64,000 nt of DNA from Eopsaltria australis (lineage: Eukaryota; Chordata; Aves; Passeriformes; Petroicidae): NCBI GenBank assembly GCA_034509425.1, contig JAVTVJ010000295.1, forward strand, positions 327,402 to 391,401, given 5' to 3'. Made by a program: the position numbers and the translations under genes. Below the pieces are notes generated by a model. It was given only the letters and a program-made list of their open reading frames with translations, was not told the origin of the DNA and searched no databases. Shown piece by piece: positions 1 to 13,900 of the stretch (position 1 is its first letter; each line of letters starts with the position of its first letter).

Positions 1-3000
1 AGAACAGAGTGTAACTGCACCCTTGCTGTGTTCAGTGTTGGTCGCAGGAATATATGAGAAGGGAGCTGAAGCCGTGTAACACAAGAATTTTCCAGCGAAA
101 AATATGCAGCCATGAGTCAATGAGAACTCAGGAATTGATGGTGTTTAGCAGAAATGAAACTAAGTGATAAACAGTCTCAGATCCTTAGAATCACTGGTGT
201 TGAAAAAATGAGTTTAAAAAATTAAAATTGCAAACCAAAATATATTCTATTTTTAAGTTTAATTCAGTATTATTTCCTTTTTTCCCCTTTAGCCACTTCA
301 TGAAGCTCCAGGATTTAATTTGGGCATAGTCTGAATATTATTATGTTTTTCAGTTCAAGAAGGATGTTTCAGTGTTTCAGCATTTCCCCATTCTGAGGCA
401 AGGCAGCCTCAGCTTCTTCTTTCACGGTCTCTGTTACAGTTCCACTGTCCTAATTCATACATGCTCCAGCTTTTTCTCCCAGACAAGTGCCCTTGTCATG
501 ATGCAAGACAACTCCTTCCTCCAGCTCTTGTCTCTTACTGCATTTTGTCAGGACTGCTCACTTTTTTGAATCTCTTTGCAGCTGAAAGACTGAAAACACA
601 GCACAGATATTGTTCTCTTCTGGTTCTCTACTTAAAAACTAGAGGTGACTACAGAAACCATAAACATTGTCAATTGTCTTTTGTTGTGTCTAATAACTGT
701 GGAGAATCGATCTTCAAAATGTTAATAATTCTGTGATAAGCATATGTGCACTGTGACTATAGCACTTGAATAGCTGACAGCTTGAAAAAATATGAATAAT
801 TTCCCATTTTGTTCCCTATCACTTTAGGGATACAAAACCGGAAATCCAAGCTAGATAAAACTGATCCCAAAACAGGAGATATTAAATTTCTTTACTTTGT
901 TTAAGAAACTTAACAGTGTTAGAGGCTCAGGAGTCCTTTGAATTGATTTGAAAAGAGCAGAGCACCTCTTTCAGTAGATGTCATTTACAGAGAAGAATTA
1001 CCGCTCCCTTTGCTCTTATTTTTTCCCTCTTGTAGGTTGTGTTGGAAAGCTAAAAATTTTCATCATTATTATTAATATTTGGAAATTTGTAAACATATGG
1101 TAATGTTGAAAAAAATTTGAAATTTGACGGTAATGTTCTGGGCCTTAGACCCCAGCATCCTCAAGCAAGTGATTTATATTTCCATCTCTTTTTTTTTTTT
1201 TTCTGATGACAGACAGCTTCTGTATGTATCTCTTGTGTTCTACATAATTATCTTAATTTTGTGATGCTCTGTATGGGTTAAAAAAGGATAAACTGACCAA
1301 GAGACATGTTTTAGCTGTGGCAGATAGAGGGGAAAAACAATATAAATTTTCTATATCACGTTACAATAAATCTTCAGCTAATAATCCTTTGGTCTTCGTA
1401 AGCATTCACACTCCCTTTTGGAGGAGATAATATTTTCCCTCTTCCATATATGCCTTTTGTGGAACTATCAGTCTGATTCTTTATACACATCTGAAAAACA
1501 AAGGTGTGTGAGCAGTGATATCTATCCACGAATTCTTGGGTTCAATGATTTTTTCTGCTCTCCCAGTATCTTCCACTGGTAAAGACTGTCTGCAATTTTG
1601 AAAATGCTGTATGAAATGTCTAACTGAAGGTTCAAATCAGTTAAAAATGTCAGTGTTGCGAAATGGGATTTTAAAAAGAGAGGAAGAGCTACTTATATAT
1701 TTGGATTGTATCAAGATGACATTTTGGATACAATTCACTCGTTCTTTCTCCAAATGCTCCCTTCCCTTTGCGTTTCAAGTTGATATCTGTCACAGTAAAG
1801 GACAAAAGATTTCAATGAGTATTTATGACAGAAGAAAGGGAAACAAGATGACTTACCAACCTCTATTTACCCCTGAAAAATAGTACAAAGACCAAATACA
1901 AATAAACTATTTCACCAGAACCTCCAAACAAACAAGCAAAAAATCATCTTCAGACCTTTCAGAAACAGCAACAAATGAAAAATGACAAAGCAAAAAACCT
2001 CTGCTCTAAATTTAGCAATATCAAGAAACATAGATAAACTCAACCAGCTTTAACAAGTATAATGAAGGTAGCAAAATTAAGGTTTTACTCACTACAGATC
2101 CCTTACATTGGTTAAAAATATCTTTAATTAATTGGGCTACTTACAGTAGTGTTAAGTGCAGGCTTTTTATTCTAAACAAGTGTCAAAAATTGTGCCCTAA
2201 AGGTCTCAGAATTCTGCTAACTACTATATGGTATTTTTTTTTAATTCCAGAAATTGTCCTTTTTCTTCACATTGTGCATCTAGCAAAACAGTTTTTGGTT
2301 CCCTACTTTGCAAGACTCTTCTCTCACCTTTCTTTATTTCACTTCTAATATAATGTTCCTGCTCCCTGTGCCCCGCACCCATATTAAACAAATGAGACCA
2401 TGGATCACATCAATTTCACCTGCAACTGCTCTACATACAATCAGAGCTTTCCTGTTATTAAATGCACAGAAAAAGGCTGCATCAACTTGAAACAAGAAAG
2501 GGTCCACGTGTTTCTCAAAATGGCTATAGTGCTCTGTGAGGCCAAAACTCTACAGTGCAGAAGAGGCCAGAGACTCAGTAATCTTCACACCTCCTGACTG
2601 ATTTCACGTTAATATTAGTAGCATGTTTTGCAGCAAAACTTTACTATGGAAGATTCATTTTTATTCAACATCCCATAGCTTCTGACAAGCACAAAAAATA
2701 AGTAGTGACAACAAACTAAACAGAAATCCAGGCTTGCGCACAGCCTCCTGGCAGGTCAGTGCATCACAGAGGGGCACCCCAACATGCTAACGAATGTGAC
2801 ACCAAGCATTCTGATGCTCTTGGACTAAGCTAGCCACCACATGGAGAAATTTGCTAGTGGTAACTGAAGGGAAAAATATCTTTGACACTCTCTTCAGCAG
2901 AAATTTATCTAATTTTGGAATAGTGCTGGAAAGACTGGTCCTAGCCCCCTTTTCTATCCCCTGCCATGCATCCTGATCCTCACTTTTGATTTCATTCTTA

Positions 3001-3553
3001 TGGGTGGGGTTGAGAGGGTTGAAGTAGGGGTGCATTCTGAGAATTGGAAAGTGAATGGAAGACAGCCATGAAGAAAACACAGGATTAAAAGGACTCATTT
3101 TTGGGAGCACTGCCACCTTAAGTGCTCTTAAACACCATATTCAAAATTTACAGATGAATGAAGCTTGCAGAAGCATTTCCTTCACTTACTGGATGTGAAT
3201 ATATATACAATTGTAAACAATCTTAATTGTTTCTGTGTTAATAGATTATAAAGTAATTTGTGTTTACATGTTTTCTTCACTGCATTTGAACTTCTTAGGC
3301 AGATATAACTGATATTGAGAGTCACTGATATACAGTATAGAAGAAAGATTTTCAATTTTTGTCCAGCTCTTATACTGTTCTTAAATGTCTGCAAACAGAC
3401 TTCTGTAACCATAGTACAGTCTCATATCCTAATTCTCCATGACAGAAAAAGAAAAAATATAAATAATTTATGGATTTCAAGCCCAGAACCATTCTGGATC
3501 TCCATGCATTTTTTCTGAAATATTTTAATCCTCTGAGATGGAATTTATATCAC
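1..3553. other. AT-rich single-copy DNA, no gene seen
   Basis: No open frame longer than about 110 codons, no recognisable protein similarity and no repeat family that I can name. Short poly-T tracts occur (for example around 1190-1203). The short frames present are not conserved elsewhere in the window and look like chance. Confidence 0.6.
3549..3553. repeat. Target-site duplication, left copy (ATCAC)
   Basis: The five bases ATCAC immediately before the LTR at 3554 are repeated exactly at 5181-5185 immediately after it. This fixes both ends of the LTR and shows it entered as one insertion event; five bases is the usual duplication of ERVL-type elements. Confidence 0.85.
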
Positions 3554-5180
3554 TGTAGTGATTTCAGTTCGCCTATTCAGGTTTGTGGCTAAATGCCAGC
3601 ACACTTATCCAAATTTACTTGATTGTTTGTTGTGAGATGAGGATTAGGAGTAGGCAAAGCAGGCTCAAACTTTATAAAGTACAAAGAAACTTTATTAATA
3701 TACCTAAGACAAAGGGAAAGAGAAAAAAAAAAGAAAACCAGAACAAACTCCTCAGACCACCCCTCCTTCCCCCACCTCTCTATTTCATTCTCCCTGACAA
3801 CACACAAAAGACAACACTTCGACCTCCAGTCAGTTTACCACCTCAGAAACAGCTCTTGTTCCAGTTCATTTAGGGAGAGAAGCCTCTTTTGCTTACACTA
3901 TGGATTTTCTGTAAGAAAAATACAGCTTTTTATGGGTCTTCAGCCTCACCATCAGCCGCCGCCCAGAGCAAAGACAGCTTAATGGTGGATCCCTCCCACA
4001 CCAGTAGCCTTCCCACAGCCACTATGGTGGGTTATGAACAGTCCACAGGGTTCCTGTTTTACGGGTGCAAAGTTCAATTGCAACAACAAAGAAGAGATTT
4101 TCTTCTGTGCTTAGCAACACAGGTTCTCCTGACAACTCAGGTTCTCTAGCATTCCCCCCCCGGGACCAGGGCTCTGGGTCACAGCCTCTCCTCTCTCTTG
4201 GTTCCAGTTTCTCATCAGGCTGTACTTTTTCAACACCTACTTGTCTCTTTACCCAGGTATTTCAGTTCACTGGCTGCAATAAGAACCTCACAGCCCCTCT
4301 TTGGACTATTTCTTCATATATTACAGGGAATTTATTAGCTCAGTGCCCAACCATGGTTCTCCAAAAGAGTTTTCAGCTTCACTCTTGAAGCACTTCTCAT
4401 GCTCCTCCCTCTCAGTATCAGTTCTGCTTTCCTCACTGACTGTAAAGTCTCTGTGCTGCATTCAATGTAGATGTCTTCACTCGTTCCTCTCTCTGCGAGG
4501 AAGGATGGGTGTCTGTGAGTTTAGTCCAGGCATGGAGAGAGTTAATCTCTGTCTCTCTCTCTCTCTGGCAGTGTGAGGATGCCGTGCTCCCTGCCGGGCT
4601 GTTTGAACAGGTCCGAGCTGGATGCCAGACGCTCTCAGAGTCTCTGCCTGGCTCTGCGGAGCTGGCTCGGCCTGCTGGGGCCATCTGGGCCCGGGGTGAC
4701 AGGGCAGGGCCTGGCCCGAGCTGGATGGAGTCCGGCCCGGTCCTTGCCTGGCCTGGAGCAGGGGCCTGTCCCTGTCTCGTGTAGCTGACACACCGGCTGA
4801 GCTGGATCTGCTGAAAATTCCATCCGGTTCCTCCCCCATTCCTGGCTGCAGCGGCACGGCTGCCATAAACCTCCCTTCCCCCCTCCTCCCTCCTTTGGAA
4901 GGAGGATGGGGGGGGTGGGGGCTGGGGCCTTACCAGCGAGAGAAGCAGGAGCTGCTCCTCTCTACAAAGCAGCAGATCAAAAGAGGAAGAGCTTCAGAGG
5001 GTCTCTGCTTATATACGGTTTTTTTCCCCAAAGGCAGATCAACTTTTTAATTGGTTCACATACATATCAATCCTTAAAACTACCTGATTATTGTCTCTCT
5101 CTCCCAGGAAGGAAGTTATATTCCTTCCTGCAGCATAGGTCACTTCCTAGTTTTTGACCCCTCCTGCCTAACCCAGGACA
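3554..5180 (-). mobile_element. Full-length solo LTR (1627 bp), unedited member of the family at 19094
   Basis: The element begins TGTAGTGA and ends CCAGGACA, so it has TG...CA ends, and is flanked by ATCAC on both sides. Orientation is minus: read on that strand there is a TATA box (TATATAAG, plus positions 5009-5016) shortly after the U3 start, and AATAAA signals at 4331-4336 and 3691-3696. It is the same family as the LTRs at 19094, 20472 and 34877 but about 500 bp longer in the middle, and it keeps the C residues (plus strand) that have become T in those copies. No internal retroviral sequence is attached, so it is a solo LTR left by LTR-LTR recombination. Short frames inside it are chance. 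Confidence 0.85.
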
Positions 5181-5185
5181 ATCAC
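5181..5185. repeat. Target-site duplication, right copy (ATCAC)
   Basis: Exact partner of 3549-3553, directly abutting the CA end of the LTR. Confidence 0.85.
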
Positions 5186-6056
5186 TTTCCAAAAAAGTGG
5201 GAAAATCTTCATCTTGTAACACGTCTGCAATACTAGAAACCATAGATATTGAGATATAATTTGGAGGCCCAAAAAACAATTTCCCACTCAGCTTCAAGCT
5301 TAATATAGGGGTAGTTAGATTGACCAAGTGTGGCACCCTGTTGGAGAGATACTGTATTGAACATAACATGGTATATTCCTTCCTGGTTTTTCAGGCCAGG
5401 GACACTGAGCATATTTTCCAAATTCTTTCTCTCACACATTTTAACTCCACAAGGCTACATGGATATGGATTTAACTGACATTAACTGCAAAAAGAGTTCA
5501 AGAGTTTGGTGAGAATTAACTAGGTTGGGGAAGAAACTAAAAGTCTTTGAATGTGGGCTATTATTCTGGCCACCCTGAAACAAGTGAACTAGCCTTGAGA
5601 AATTATAGTTGATCCTTTCATTTTCTTTTGATAAAGGATCAAAATAACAAGATACTGGTAAGAATTATCTTGATCTGACTTCCTTTTATGATATGAAAAG
5701 AGGTTATCCAGGGCATCCAATAAAACAGTTAGCTTTTGTTAGTTATGGTGAATTTGTGTGGAAAAGTGACATAGAAAATACATTTTTATTTTAGAGTACT
5801 CCTAATGTTTTTTTAAGTTCAGGTTAGAAATTGTAGCTTACAGACCACAGTTGCTGAAATCCAAATGGCAGGAAAAGCAATAATGTCAATTCATAATTGA
5901 CAATTGCTATTGTGAAAAGTAATTCCTCCTTTAAGTATCTTAATATGTTTGAAGATAAATTCTTTGAACATTTTTGTTACTTTAAATTATTTTAGAACAT
6001 GAAAAGAAGTGACTTATTATGGCTGGTCTTGTACATATGATACTCTGCAATCTTTT
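5186..6056. other. Unannotated single-copy DNA
   Basis: AT-rich sequence between the solo LTR and the CR1 fragment. No gene, RNA gene or repeat recognised. Confidence 0.6.
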
Positions 6057-6368
6057 CACAGAATCAGGGTTGGAGGAGACCTTAAATATCACCTAAACCC
6101 AGTACCAACACAATCACCCCTAACCATATCCTCAGCTGCCACCTCCAGATGCCTCTTGAACATTTCCAGAGACAGTGACTCCACCACCTCTCTGGGCAAC
6201 TTATTCCTATGCATAATCACTCTTTTAGTGAAAAACTTTCTAATATCCAAGCTGAACCTCTCCTGGTGAGTCTTAAGGCTATTTCCTCTCACCATTTCAC
6301 TTCAGATGTGGCAGAAGGGATCAACACCCACCTCACTACAACCTCCTTTCAGGTAGTTGCGAAGAAAT
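6057..6368 (-). mobile_element. CR1 LINE 3'-end fragment (antisense)
   Basis: The plus strand reads as the reverse complement of a typical avian CR1 tail. It starts with an octamer-like CACAGAATCA and GGTTGGAGGAGACC. It continues through the 'gtgactccaccacctctctgggcaa' region and ends near the 'acaacctcctttcaggtagttgc' block. These blocks are characteristic of the CR1 3' UTR. Only the last 300 bp is present, as expected of 5'-truncated LINE copies. The 68-codon frame inside is part of the decayed LINE and is not a gene. Confidence 0.9.
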
Positions 6369-9300
6369 GCTGAAGAAATTAAAGAAGTCAGAAATATAAA
6401 ATAAGTTATTTATTAAGTAAATTTAGCGTTATTGTTCTTATTTTAATCTCAGGCATTTCTTTAATATGAATCTTTAAATGTTATGGTTTTAGGTACTTTT
6501 AAATGTTTATTGGATACTATACTGTGCTGTAACATCTGTTGTGTCTGCAAAGCACCAAGTGACTTAATCTGCCCCCATAATTTACAATGTTAAAATCTTT
6601 AATTTCCCACTTACGATTCTTGTTTAGGTAGTTTTTAAAATGTTCAAAAAAAGAGGTTAAAATATTTATTTGCATGGTTTTCAGACTTTTCACAAATTTC
6701 TTTGTCACAAAAAAAGAAAGTCACAATGGACTACAGCAAACAAAAAGACAGGGTTACATGTGCCATACTGCAAGAAAAATCATTTACATAAGTAGTTGAA
6801 AGAAGCATATGACTACTTATAAATGTTGCAGCTATTTGCAGTGGAATGCATGCCATGCAACAATGTCCTCATTGTGACTGGCAAAACAAAAAAGGTTTCG
6901 GTGAGGAGGGATGGTTTGCTTTGCCTGGGGTGTTAAGAATAGGTAAAATGTAAGAGAAATAATGATCCAGTTACAAATTACATTGCATTTGTGACCCTTT
7001 CTTCATTGGCACTTGACTGCTGTGAGTAACAGCAGTTTATAAGTTGTAATATCTGTCCTGTACTGATGCCTGAACGGAGTCTGGTGATCAGACACACAGC
7101 CTATCCCCCATCTGCAGCAGCATTTAGTTCTCTTGGCAAACCTGCTTAGTTTTTTTACTGATTGCTGAAATATCATCTATCAATGCTTAAGAAAAATTCA
7201 TCGAGGGGGTAAAATCCTGAGTTCCTCTGCATTACTACCATAGTGACTCACTCAGGAGTGGGTGGCAGAGCTGCACAAGGCATGGGCCTATTAGTGTCCT
7301 GTCCACAGCTTCTGCATACAGCAGCAACAAATTCCTCTTGATTAAGTGTAGAAGAGTTGCATTCAGGAAAACATAAAAGGGATAGAAAACTTATGGACTA
7401 ATTTATCCTCAAAGACCAGTCAGACCTAGTAAGTAGAGATTTAAGTTTAAAGTAGGTCTCCTGTTTGGTTTTCATTACTTCTTTTCCCATAACCCTTCTG
7501 TCAGAGAAACTAACTTGTTTAAAGTGCTTGATAAGAGCTTACAAATAAAAAAAAATTTTTAAAAAGAAACATATATGAAAATATAAGAGTGGTATGAGAC
7601 TTCAGGGAGTGTGTTATTTCTGTCCAAGAAAAGGTAGGAACTTGAAAAAATTCTTATGCAATTTGCTAGTGACGGTGCATTCTGATTCTGCACAAGCACG
7701 TGCCCTTTGCATATCTAAACTGCTTGAAAAATTCAACTGACATGCTTAATTTGTCAATTTTACTGAAAAAGGTCTGGTTTTTAAATGTTTTTGCAGTATT
7801 CTGCGTTGAAAATGCAGACATGAAATTACACATATAGGCAAGGTTAATTCTTATTAAAATCTGACCTTTGAAATTTACAAGATGAAAGATTAATAAAATG
7901 GGGAAATGTCTTGACAGAAAAATGGCAAGTGGGTATTTGGACAGTGGGTATTTGGGTATTCATTTTATCTTACATCTATGAATCTGAGTTGTATGCTTTC
8001 ATGTTCTCTTTTTCACATCTCAAAAAAACCCAAATCACCTCCCAAAAAAACCCCACAAGAAAACAAATTAAGAAAAACCCATCAAAAATACACAGAAGAG
8101 GAGAAAGTATTCAGACAAAGCTATTTTACTTAAGAGATCTAATTCATCTACACCTTTGAACTTAAAAGTCCTGATGATTTTAATGACTGCTGTGCCAGCC
8201 CAGTGTAAAACATAGTGTAACTGTATACAGCGGGATTTTTATATCTGCAAAATGATACAATCAACCCTTTTACAGAAAGATTAAATTTTCTTAGGTCAAC
8301 CCTATCCTGAGATTATTTTTAGAAAGTAAGAAATGAATAAGGCTCAGACTGTTGAACTAATTTTGGTTTCTATATGGTCAGTAAACTAAACTTTTTTAAT
8401 GGTTTTCCTCCTCTTCACAAGTGTTCACGTGTTGCTCTCAAATTTCCTCTCAGGTGTACTGCAACAGCATTCATTTGTGCTTATGTAAAAACCTGAAAGA
8501 AGTTTCTCATTGAAGAAACTGCCTCTAGACTTGCTTTAAGACTACCTTACATTACCTGCTGAGCAGCAGATGTCCTGAAAAGGGCGTAGAGACCAACTCC
8601 TCAGAGCTATGCCTGGTCAGAGGATGGGACAAAACAAGGGTAAACTGAGAAGAGGAAGTTCCAAATGGGTATGATGTGGGTGGTGGAAATAATTCCAGTG
8701 ATGATTAAGCAGTGGCACAGATTTTACAAAAAAGGTCCCCAGCTTGTCTTCATACTAGAGAGATTTCAAGCCTCAGCTAGAGGGAACCCTAAGCAACCTG
8801 ACCTAAGCTCAGAACTGACCATGTTATGAGTAGAGATGGCAAAAAAGACTTCCTGATGTCCTTTCCAGGCTGAATGGTTTGGGAATGATTCTATGTGCCT
8901 AGGATGTCAAAGCATCAACTTTACCACTTCTATAAGAATTATTCTGAGGTGTTAGTAACATGAGAAATGGGAGGGGTAGATGGAGAAAGAGAGAAAAAAG
9001 CGTGTGTAGTTACAGCCTATGGAAAAAACAGATACAAGAAACTTCTAAAGTGCAAATGAAGGGTCTTAACTTCAACACAAAAGAAGTTCAATATAAATGT
9101 TTCCACTGATCCCTAATTGCTCCCACTTCTGTTCTAGTTAGCTAATTTATATTGTTTGTTCAGGAGATCTCCCTGCATTCCCTTGGGCTAAAATATCAGT
9201 CTAAGCACAGGATATGTTGTGGTAGAGAGATCTGCATACACAGTGTTTGTGTGAGAGGGCGTAAACTTAATTGGTCACAGAAGTTTAGAGAGTCATAGTA

Positions 9301-12300
9301 GAGAGTGAAGTGGCTAGAGGGTGGTGTTTCCATCCCCCACCCTCAATTTACTTTCTTGCCTTAGATAGAAAAGGCTCTGCTGTGGCAGATAAATTACACA
9401 TTTGGGAAAACAGACAAGTAAAAAAGTGCATATTCTATTCAAGAAAACATTTGAAGTCTTTAAAGGCTCCAACACCTTTCAGCCTACCACCATCTGATAA
9501 TAACTTGTTCCAAGTTGAATTACCATGGTTGGCTGCATCCTATCACACTTTTGGATTAGAAAAGTGGATCTTAGAAGTATTTGTGCGGTATTTCTTGATT
9601 ATTCACAAGTTAGCTCTTGATTGAAGTAGGCTTCAGCAAAACACCCAGTTCACCCCTGAGTGTAGCAAAAGCTTTGAACCATGCTTCAGGAAATTGACCT
9701 TCACAGATTATTATGACCTTCAAACTGTTGCTACATCACTGAAGTGAGTTTTTTGCAGAGTGTGATAAACCTGTGGATTACTGGGTGAAACTATGTCAAC
9801 ACCTTTGATAAGCACTCATCACAGAGTCATACCTGAAGAAATTATTTTAAAAACTAATACTTCAGAGCAAAACAGCAAAAAAATTTCTTCATTGTGTCAG
9901 CATATATCCTCATAAGTAGGGATATTAATAAAACAATAAAAAGGCATAATTATATTTATGGACAGTTACGGGAAAGAGCTTGCAAAAATATATTTTCTCT
10001 ATTACTACTATCTGCATATTATTAATATTACTGTTGTTAGTGGTAGCAGTATTAATGAAGTAGTCCTTAAAGACAAGATTTGGAAACAAAACACTGTTCT
10101 ATATTGGGAAATGTACAACTGTAGGATAGAAATAAAACTATCAGTCCTTCCTTCCTAATAAAGTACCATTGGTCTTAAGGATAATCCAATTACTTTGGCA
10201 TGACTTGTTGAAGAATCAAAATCAATGTTTAAAATGGGGTTTCAGGAAAGTTTGTTGAAATTATTAGAATTGTCACAACAGAGAGAGGGAGACAATAGTC
10301 TTGGTGTATGGGCTGTTGCAGTAAAGTAGTCTGAGCTCAGACAGATACAAGCAGGCAGTTAAGAAATTTTAATAAATAAATTTAGGTATGTAAAATATTT
10401 AATAAGTACGTATGGATGCATTTAGTTAAGTTTTCACGAAAACTTAGTTTTGCATCTCAAATGTTACATGCATACAAAAAAATGACACCAGCTCATGGGT
10501 GTCTGGTGTCAGCTAACGGAGCTCTCAGCCTTGAAAGGTAGTCTTGAGAGTTGGCTCTGCCTGAGAGAAGATCCCAGGGCACAGACAGGTGCTGCAGAGG
10601 GAGAGCTCTATGGACCCTGATGGCTGCAAATGTTTAGAGTGTAATGTGACAGTCAACACCTGTAGTCATATTTCCTGCTGTGTTCATGCAGTTTTGGCCA
10701 GTAAGCAGCACAGTCCCCAGCCAAGCCACCCTTTGAGGAGTCAGGTGCTGAAGTCTCACTGACATCCACCCACATCAGGATTAAGTTAGGTTAGTCCTAC
10801 ATGCTGAGCATCAACTTGCACCAGAGCCCCGTTAGTTCAAACAGGAGGGGCCCATCCATCACACCTGAGTTTTGCCAATTTTGATAATTCCGGGTATTCT
10901 TTCTTTAAACTTGCAGAACTTTTTAAACATGAAAATTCTAAGCATCAGAATTATACAAGTGAAGCTCAAGCTGTTATATTTGAGATCCTTAAGGTACACA
11001 GCCACTCTCATTAAAAAGTCTCTGTACACATATTCTTAATTTTAAAAGATCATTCCTTCTCTCAGTATTAAAACAAAAAACTTTACTTCTTAAAAAATGT
11101 ATTTCTTAAAAATTTTCTGGTACTAAAATCAATGGTAGAAAAAGAATTCACTTTTTTCAAACTGCTTTTTTTATACTCTTATGGAAATTTCTTAAGCTCT
11201 GAATGTTCTAAAAAAATCAAATTTATTCTTTTCAAATACTGAACCAAATGTACTGATAATAATTGAAAGGTAAGTTTGTATTATATCATAAGCTACACTC
11301 ATGCTTCAGGGTTTACATAGGAACTGGCATATTTTATAATCTCATTTCTTGACAATAACTGAAGTGAAAATAAGGGCTACAGTGACTCATGGGTCATCCC
11401 TAAGAAGTCTGGTAGCACTGAATGTAGAGAGAAATCATGGAAGTCATTGATAATTTAAGAAATATCTTCAGCTGCACACTGAACAAGGCCAGAGCTCTTC
11501 AGTGATTCTGAAAGAACTTGGGGTTAAAATTCAACAATGTGTGATCTATAGTTATACTGAGGAAATAAAATCCTATTTTTAGAAATATGGTTTAGGATTT
11601 GAAGTAGTTGTATCATCTCATAATGAACTTTTATTTCAGTTCACTATCCATTAGGACTATTTATGTATGAAATTGGCAGAAGTGACTATATGTAAACTGA
11701 AAATGGTGATCATTCTCTTCGTTTTATCTTTTAGAAATGCCTAGGTTTATTTGCCAACTGTTCCCAATTTGAATAAAATATTATATTAAACAATCTAGAA
11801 TTAACATCCTATGTTTTCTAAGTAACATCTGCAGTCTGATTTTTTGCTAAAGTGACCAGACCTTATGGTGCCAAGACTTTGCAAATCAAATTCTTAGACA
11901 CTGCCTATTTCAGTAGCTGAAGGCATTCTAAAGGCTCCTGGAATTACTCCGCTATTTCAACTGATTTGGCACTGCCCATTAGAAGTTTAATTTAACCAAG
12001 AGTATCTGGCTTTCAGTAATCAGAAAGTTAATGTTGCATTGATTGAAGAGTTGAGGCATGATGCTCTTTTCTTTTTTTACAGTTTAAATTTCCTTCTTGG
12101 GTTTACTTTCTACATATTGCAGATGATTTACCAGTATTTACATTGGATGATGTCAATGTATTTCTTTATAGTATGCTAGATAAATTCTGAAATTATTTAT
12201 CTTGTGTTTTTTTCTGATTTGTAAAATATTCTTCTATTTTTTCAGCATCCTTTACACTATTCTTTTTCTTGGCTTGCTTAGGATATTGTCATTCCACTAA

Positions 12301-12960
12301 GTAATATAAATTTTACTGGTTTTAAACCCACCTGTCTTGATCTTCTTCAGAGGCTATTTCTCCTCTACCTTGTGAAATGTTAAGAGAAAGCTTTCTCCAT
12401 CTATTATCTTAATGCAATCAATCCACATTATAAAAAATATGTACTGTATGATTATCATTGCCATTTCCTTTGGTCTTCTGCTAATGTGGTATGCTAAGAG
12501 TAGATGGCGTCCTAAACACAATTCTGTCTTTTAAACATCTGTTTCCTTAATCTGTCCTGTTGAATAATTTACTAACAATTTAATCAGCAGTTTGACTGAA
12601 AAGTGTGAAGTCCCTTTCGCACTGATAAGTTGGATGCGCAGTTGTTTTCTGTCTGGAAATAAAAGTATTTTTTGCATATAGTATTCGCTACAGAATGTTG
12701 CTACTTCATACTTTTGCTAATCTAAAAAAAACTAGGTGAAGTCTTATACTTTTAAATGTTGTTTTTAGATAATATAACAATCATAACATAATAAACAAAG
12801 ATAGACTTACAACACTTTAAGTTAAATATGTAGGATAGAAAACCAGAATTCATCATTCAGATAAGCTTGAGTTCCTTTAATTGCTTTAATACCTATTTTT
12901 CAAACCTGTATACACCACAGTCTTTTAAAATTTACATGTCTGTGCCACTCTCTGTGTACT
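6369..12960. other. Long AT-rich intergenic stretch, no gene seen
   Basis: About 6.6 kb with no open frame above roughly 105 codons and no recognised repeat. It contains scattered A-rich patches (for example 8027-8075) and one short perfect inverted repeat at 10483-10511. This is the single-copy left flank of the tandem duplication; it is not repeated in units 2 or 3. Confidence 0.55.
10483..10511. repeat. Short inverted repeat (9-bp arms, 11-bp loop)
   Basis: TGACACCAG at 10483-10491 is the exact reverse complement of CTGGTGTCA at 10503-10511. No element boundary or TSD could be tied to it, so it may be fortuitous. Confidence 0.5.
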
Positions 12961-13225
12961 GGTGTGACAGGCTTATGTCTGCACCAGGAAAATACCTGGA
13001 AAAATATTTAAGAATCTTTTTCTTAAGGAACCAGTGAAGGACCTATCCCTGCCCTTCCTCTTTTTTTTTCTCCTGATTTGATAAAAACCATATATATTAG
13101 TGGCGAATAATCCTACAGGCTGGCACCATTTGTTTTTGTTGTTCTTGTTTGGGAGATTTAATTTTTTATTATGCTCCCTTCTTTGGCTGGCTGTCTTGGT
13201 CCACTCCCACTTCTGACACCAAAGA
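12961..13225 (-). mobile_element. ERV internal-region remnant with tRNA-Leu primer site (unit 1)
   Basis: On the minus strand this lies directly downstream of the LTR at 13226-13782. After a 4-bp gap it opens with a 17-bp match to the 3' end of vertebrate tRNA-Leu (plus positions 13205-13221, TCCCACTTCTGACACCA). That is the expected position and sequence of a retroviral primer-binding site. The rest (A-rich leader-like sequence, then about 100 bp) has no recognisable gag or pol. It stops at the left edge of the duplication, so the rest of the provirus is missing. Confidence 0.75.
13205..13221 (-). other. Primer-binding site, tRNA-Leu type (unit 1)
   Basis: TCCCACTTCTGACACCA on the plus strand matches the acceptor end of tRNA-Leu including the CCA; read on the minus strand it starts TGGTGTCAG, four bases after the LTR end. 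It is repeated at 28992-29008 and 43392-43408. Confidence 0.8.
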
Positions 13226-13782
13226 TGTCCCATCCCAGAGTGAGACTTGAGGGGGAAAATCTTACCAGATTCCTATGACGAAATTAGATGCAAACAAGAT
13301 TGATACTACCCCGGGAACCATTTACTGGAGAGAAAAAAAGAGACCCCAAGAGAGAGCATAGAAAAGGCAGAAGGAAAGGAAGGAAAAGGAGGAAAGAGTT
13401 GGGAGAGAAAGAGACACAGGGCATTACTCCCACGGCTCTGGCGATCCCCCGTCGATGTTTGGTCGGCAGGTGGTGTGCAGGCACTGCGAGTGAGGACAAG
13501 GGTGTGACCGATGCTCAGTGAACAGCAGGGCTCCTGCGCTCCATGAGCATAGAACACTGAGGAGGCTTAGCTCAGAAAAGGAAATGGAACACTACCAAGG
13601 CTTTTCCTCAAGGAAATTTACAGGGACAGTACAAACACTCTCGTCCGTGTCATCTAAGCAAATACCCAGATACTTGTACGTTGGGGTGAAAAAAGATCAC
13701 GCAGACTTCAGAACATTCAGAAAACATGCATTTATTGAACAAGGTCCTACTTTTTTCAACTCTGTTTCTGCTATGCGGGACA
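13226..13782 (-). mobile_element. 557-bp LTR with TGTCCC/GGGACA termini (unit 1)
   Basis: Read on the minus strand the element starts TGTCCC and ends GGGACA, a perfect 6-bp terminal inverted repeat, and is followed by the tRNA-Leu primer site. Its orientation matches the upstream repeat-protein gene, whose stop codon lies 505 bp before it. It contains AATAAA (plus TTTATT, 13731-13736) followed by a T/G-rich stretch. A 95-codon frame on the plus strand (13518-13805) recurs in all units only because the LTR does. Equivalent LTRs of the same length lie at 29013 and 43413. Confidence 0.8.
13731..13736 (-). terminator. Candidate poly(A) signal for gene copy 1
   Basis: AATAAA on the minus strand about 550 bp past the stop codon, followed by TGCATGTTTTCTGAATGTTC, a plausible GU-rich downstream element. 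It lies inside the co-oriented LTR. I saw no other AATAAA between the stop codon and this point. Use by the gene is inferred. Confidence 0.45.
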
Positions 13783-13900
13783 TTTCTAAAGTTGAGTGGG
13801 AGTGAGGACATGAGTTCTACCTACATTAAGAATACTGTTTATGCAGCAGACGAAATTGTAGAGAGTGGTACATACCAGTACCACTTTCAAAAATGACCCT

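Noticed and set aside
4477..4866. 129-codon frame in the first LTR
   Set aside because: Lies in LTR sequence with no retroviral protein similarity; absent from the other LTR copies.
13518..13805. 95-codon plus-strand frame conserved in all three units
   Set aside because: Lies in the antisense of the 557-bp LTR; conservation follows from the segmental duplication.
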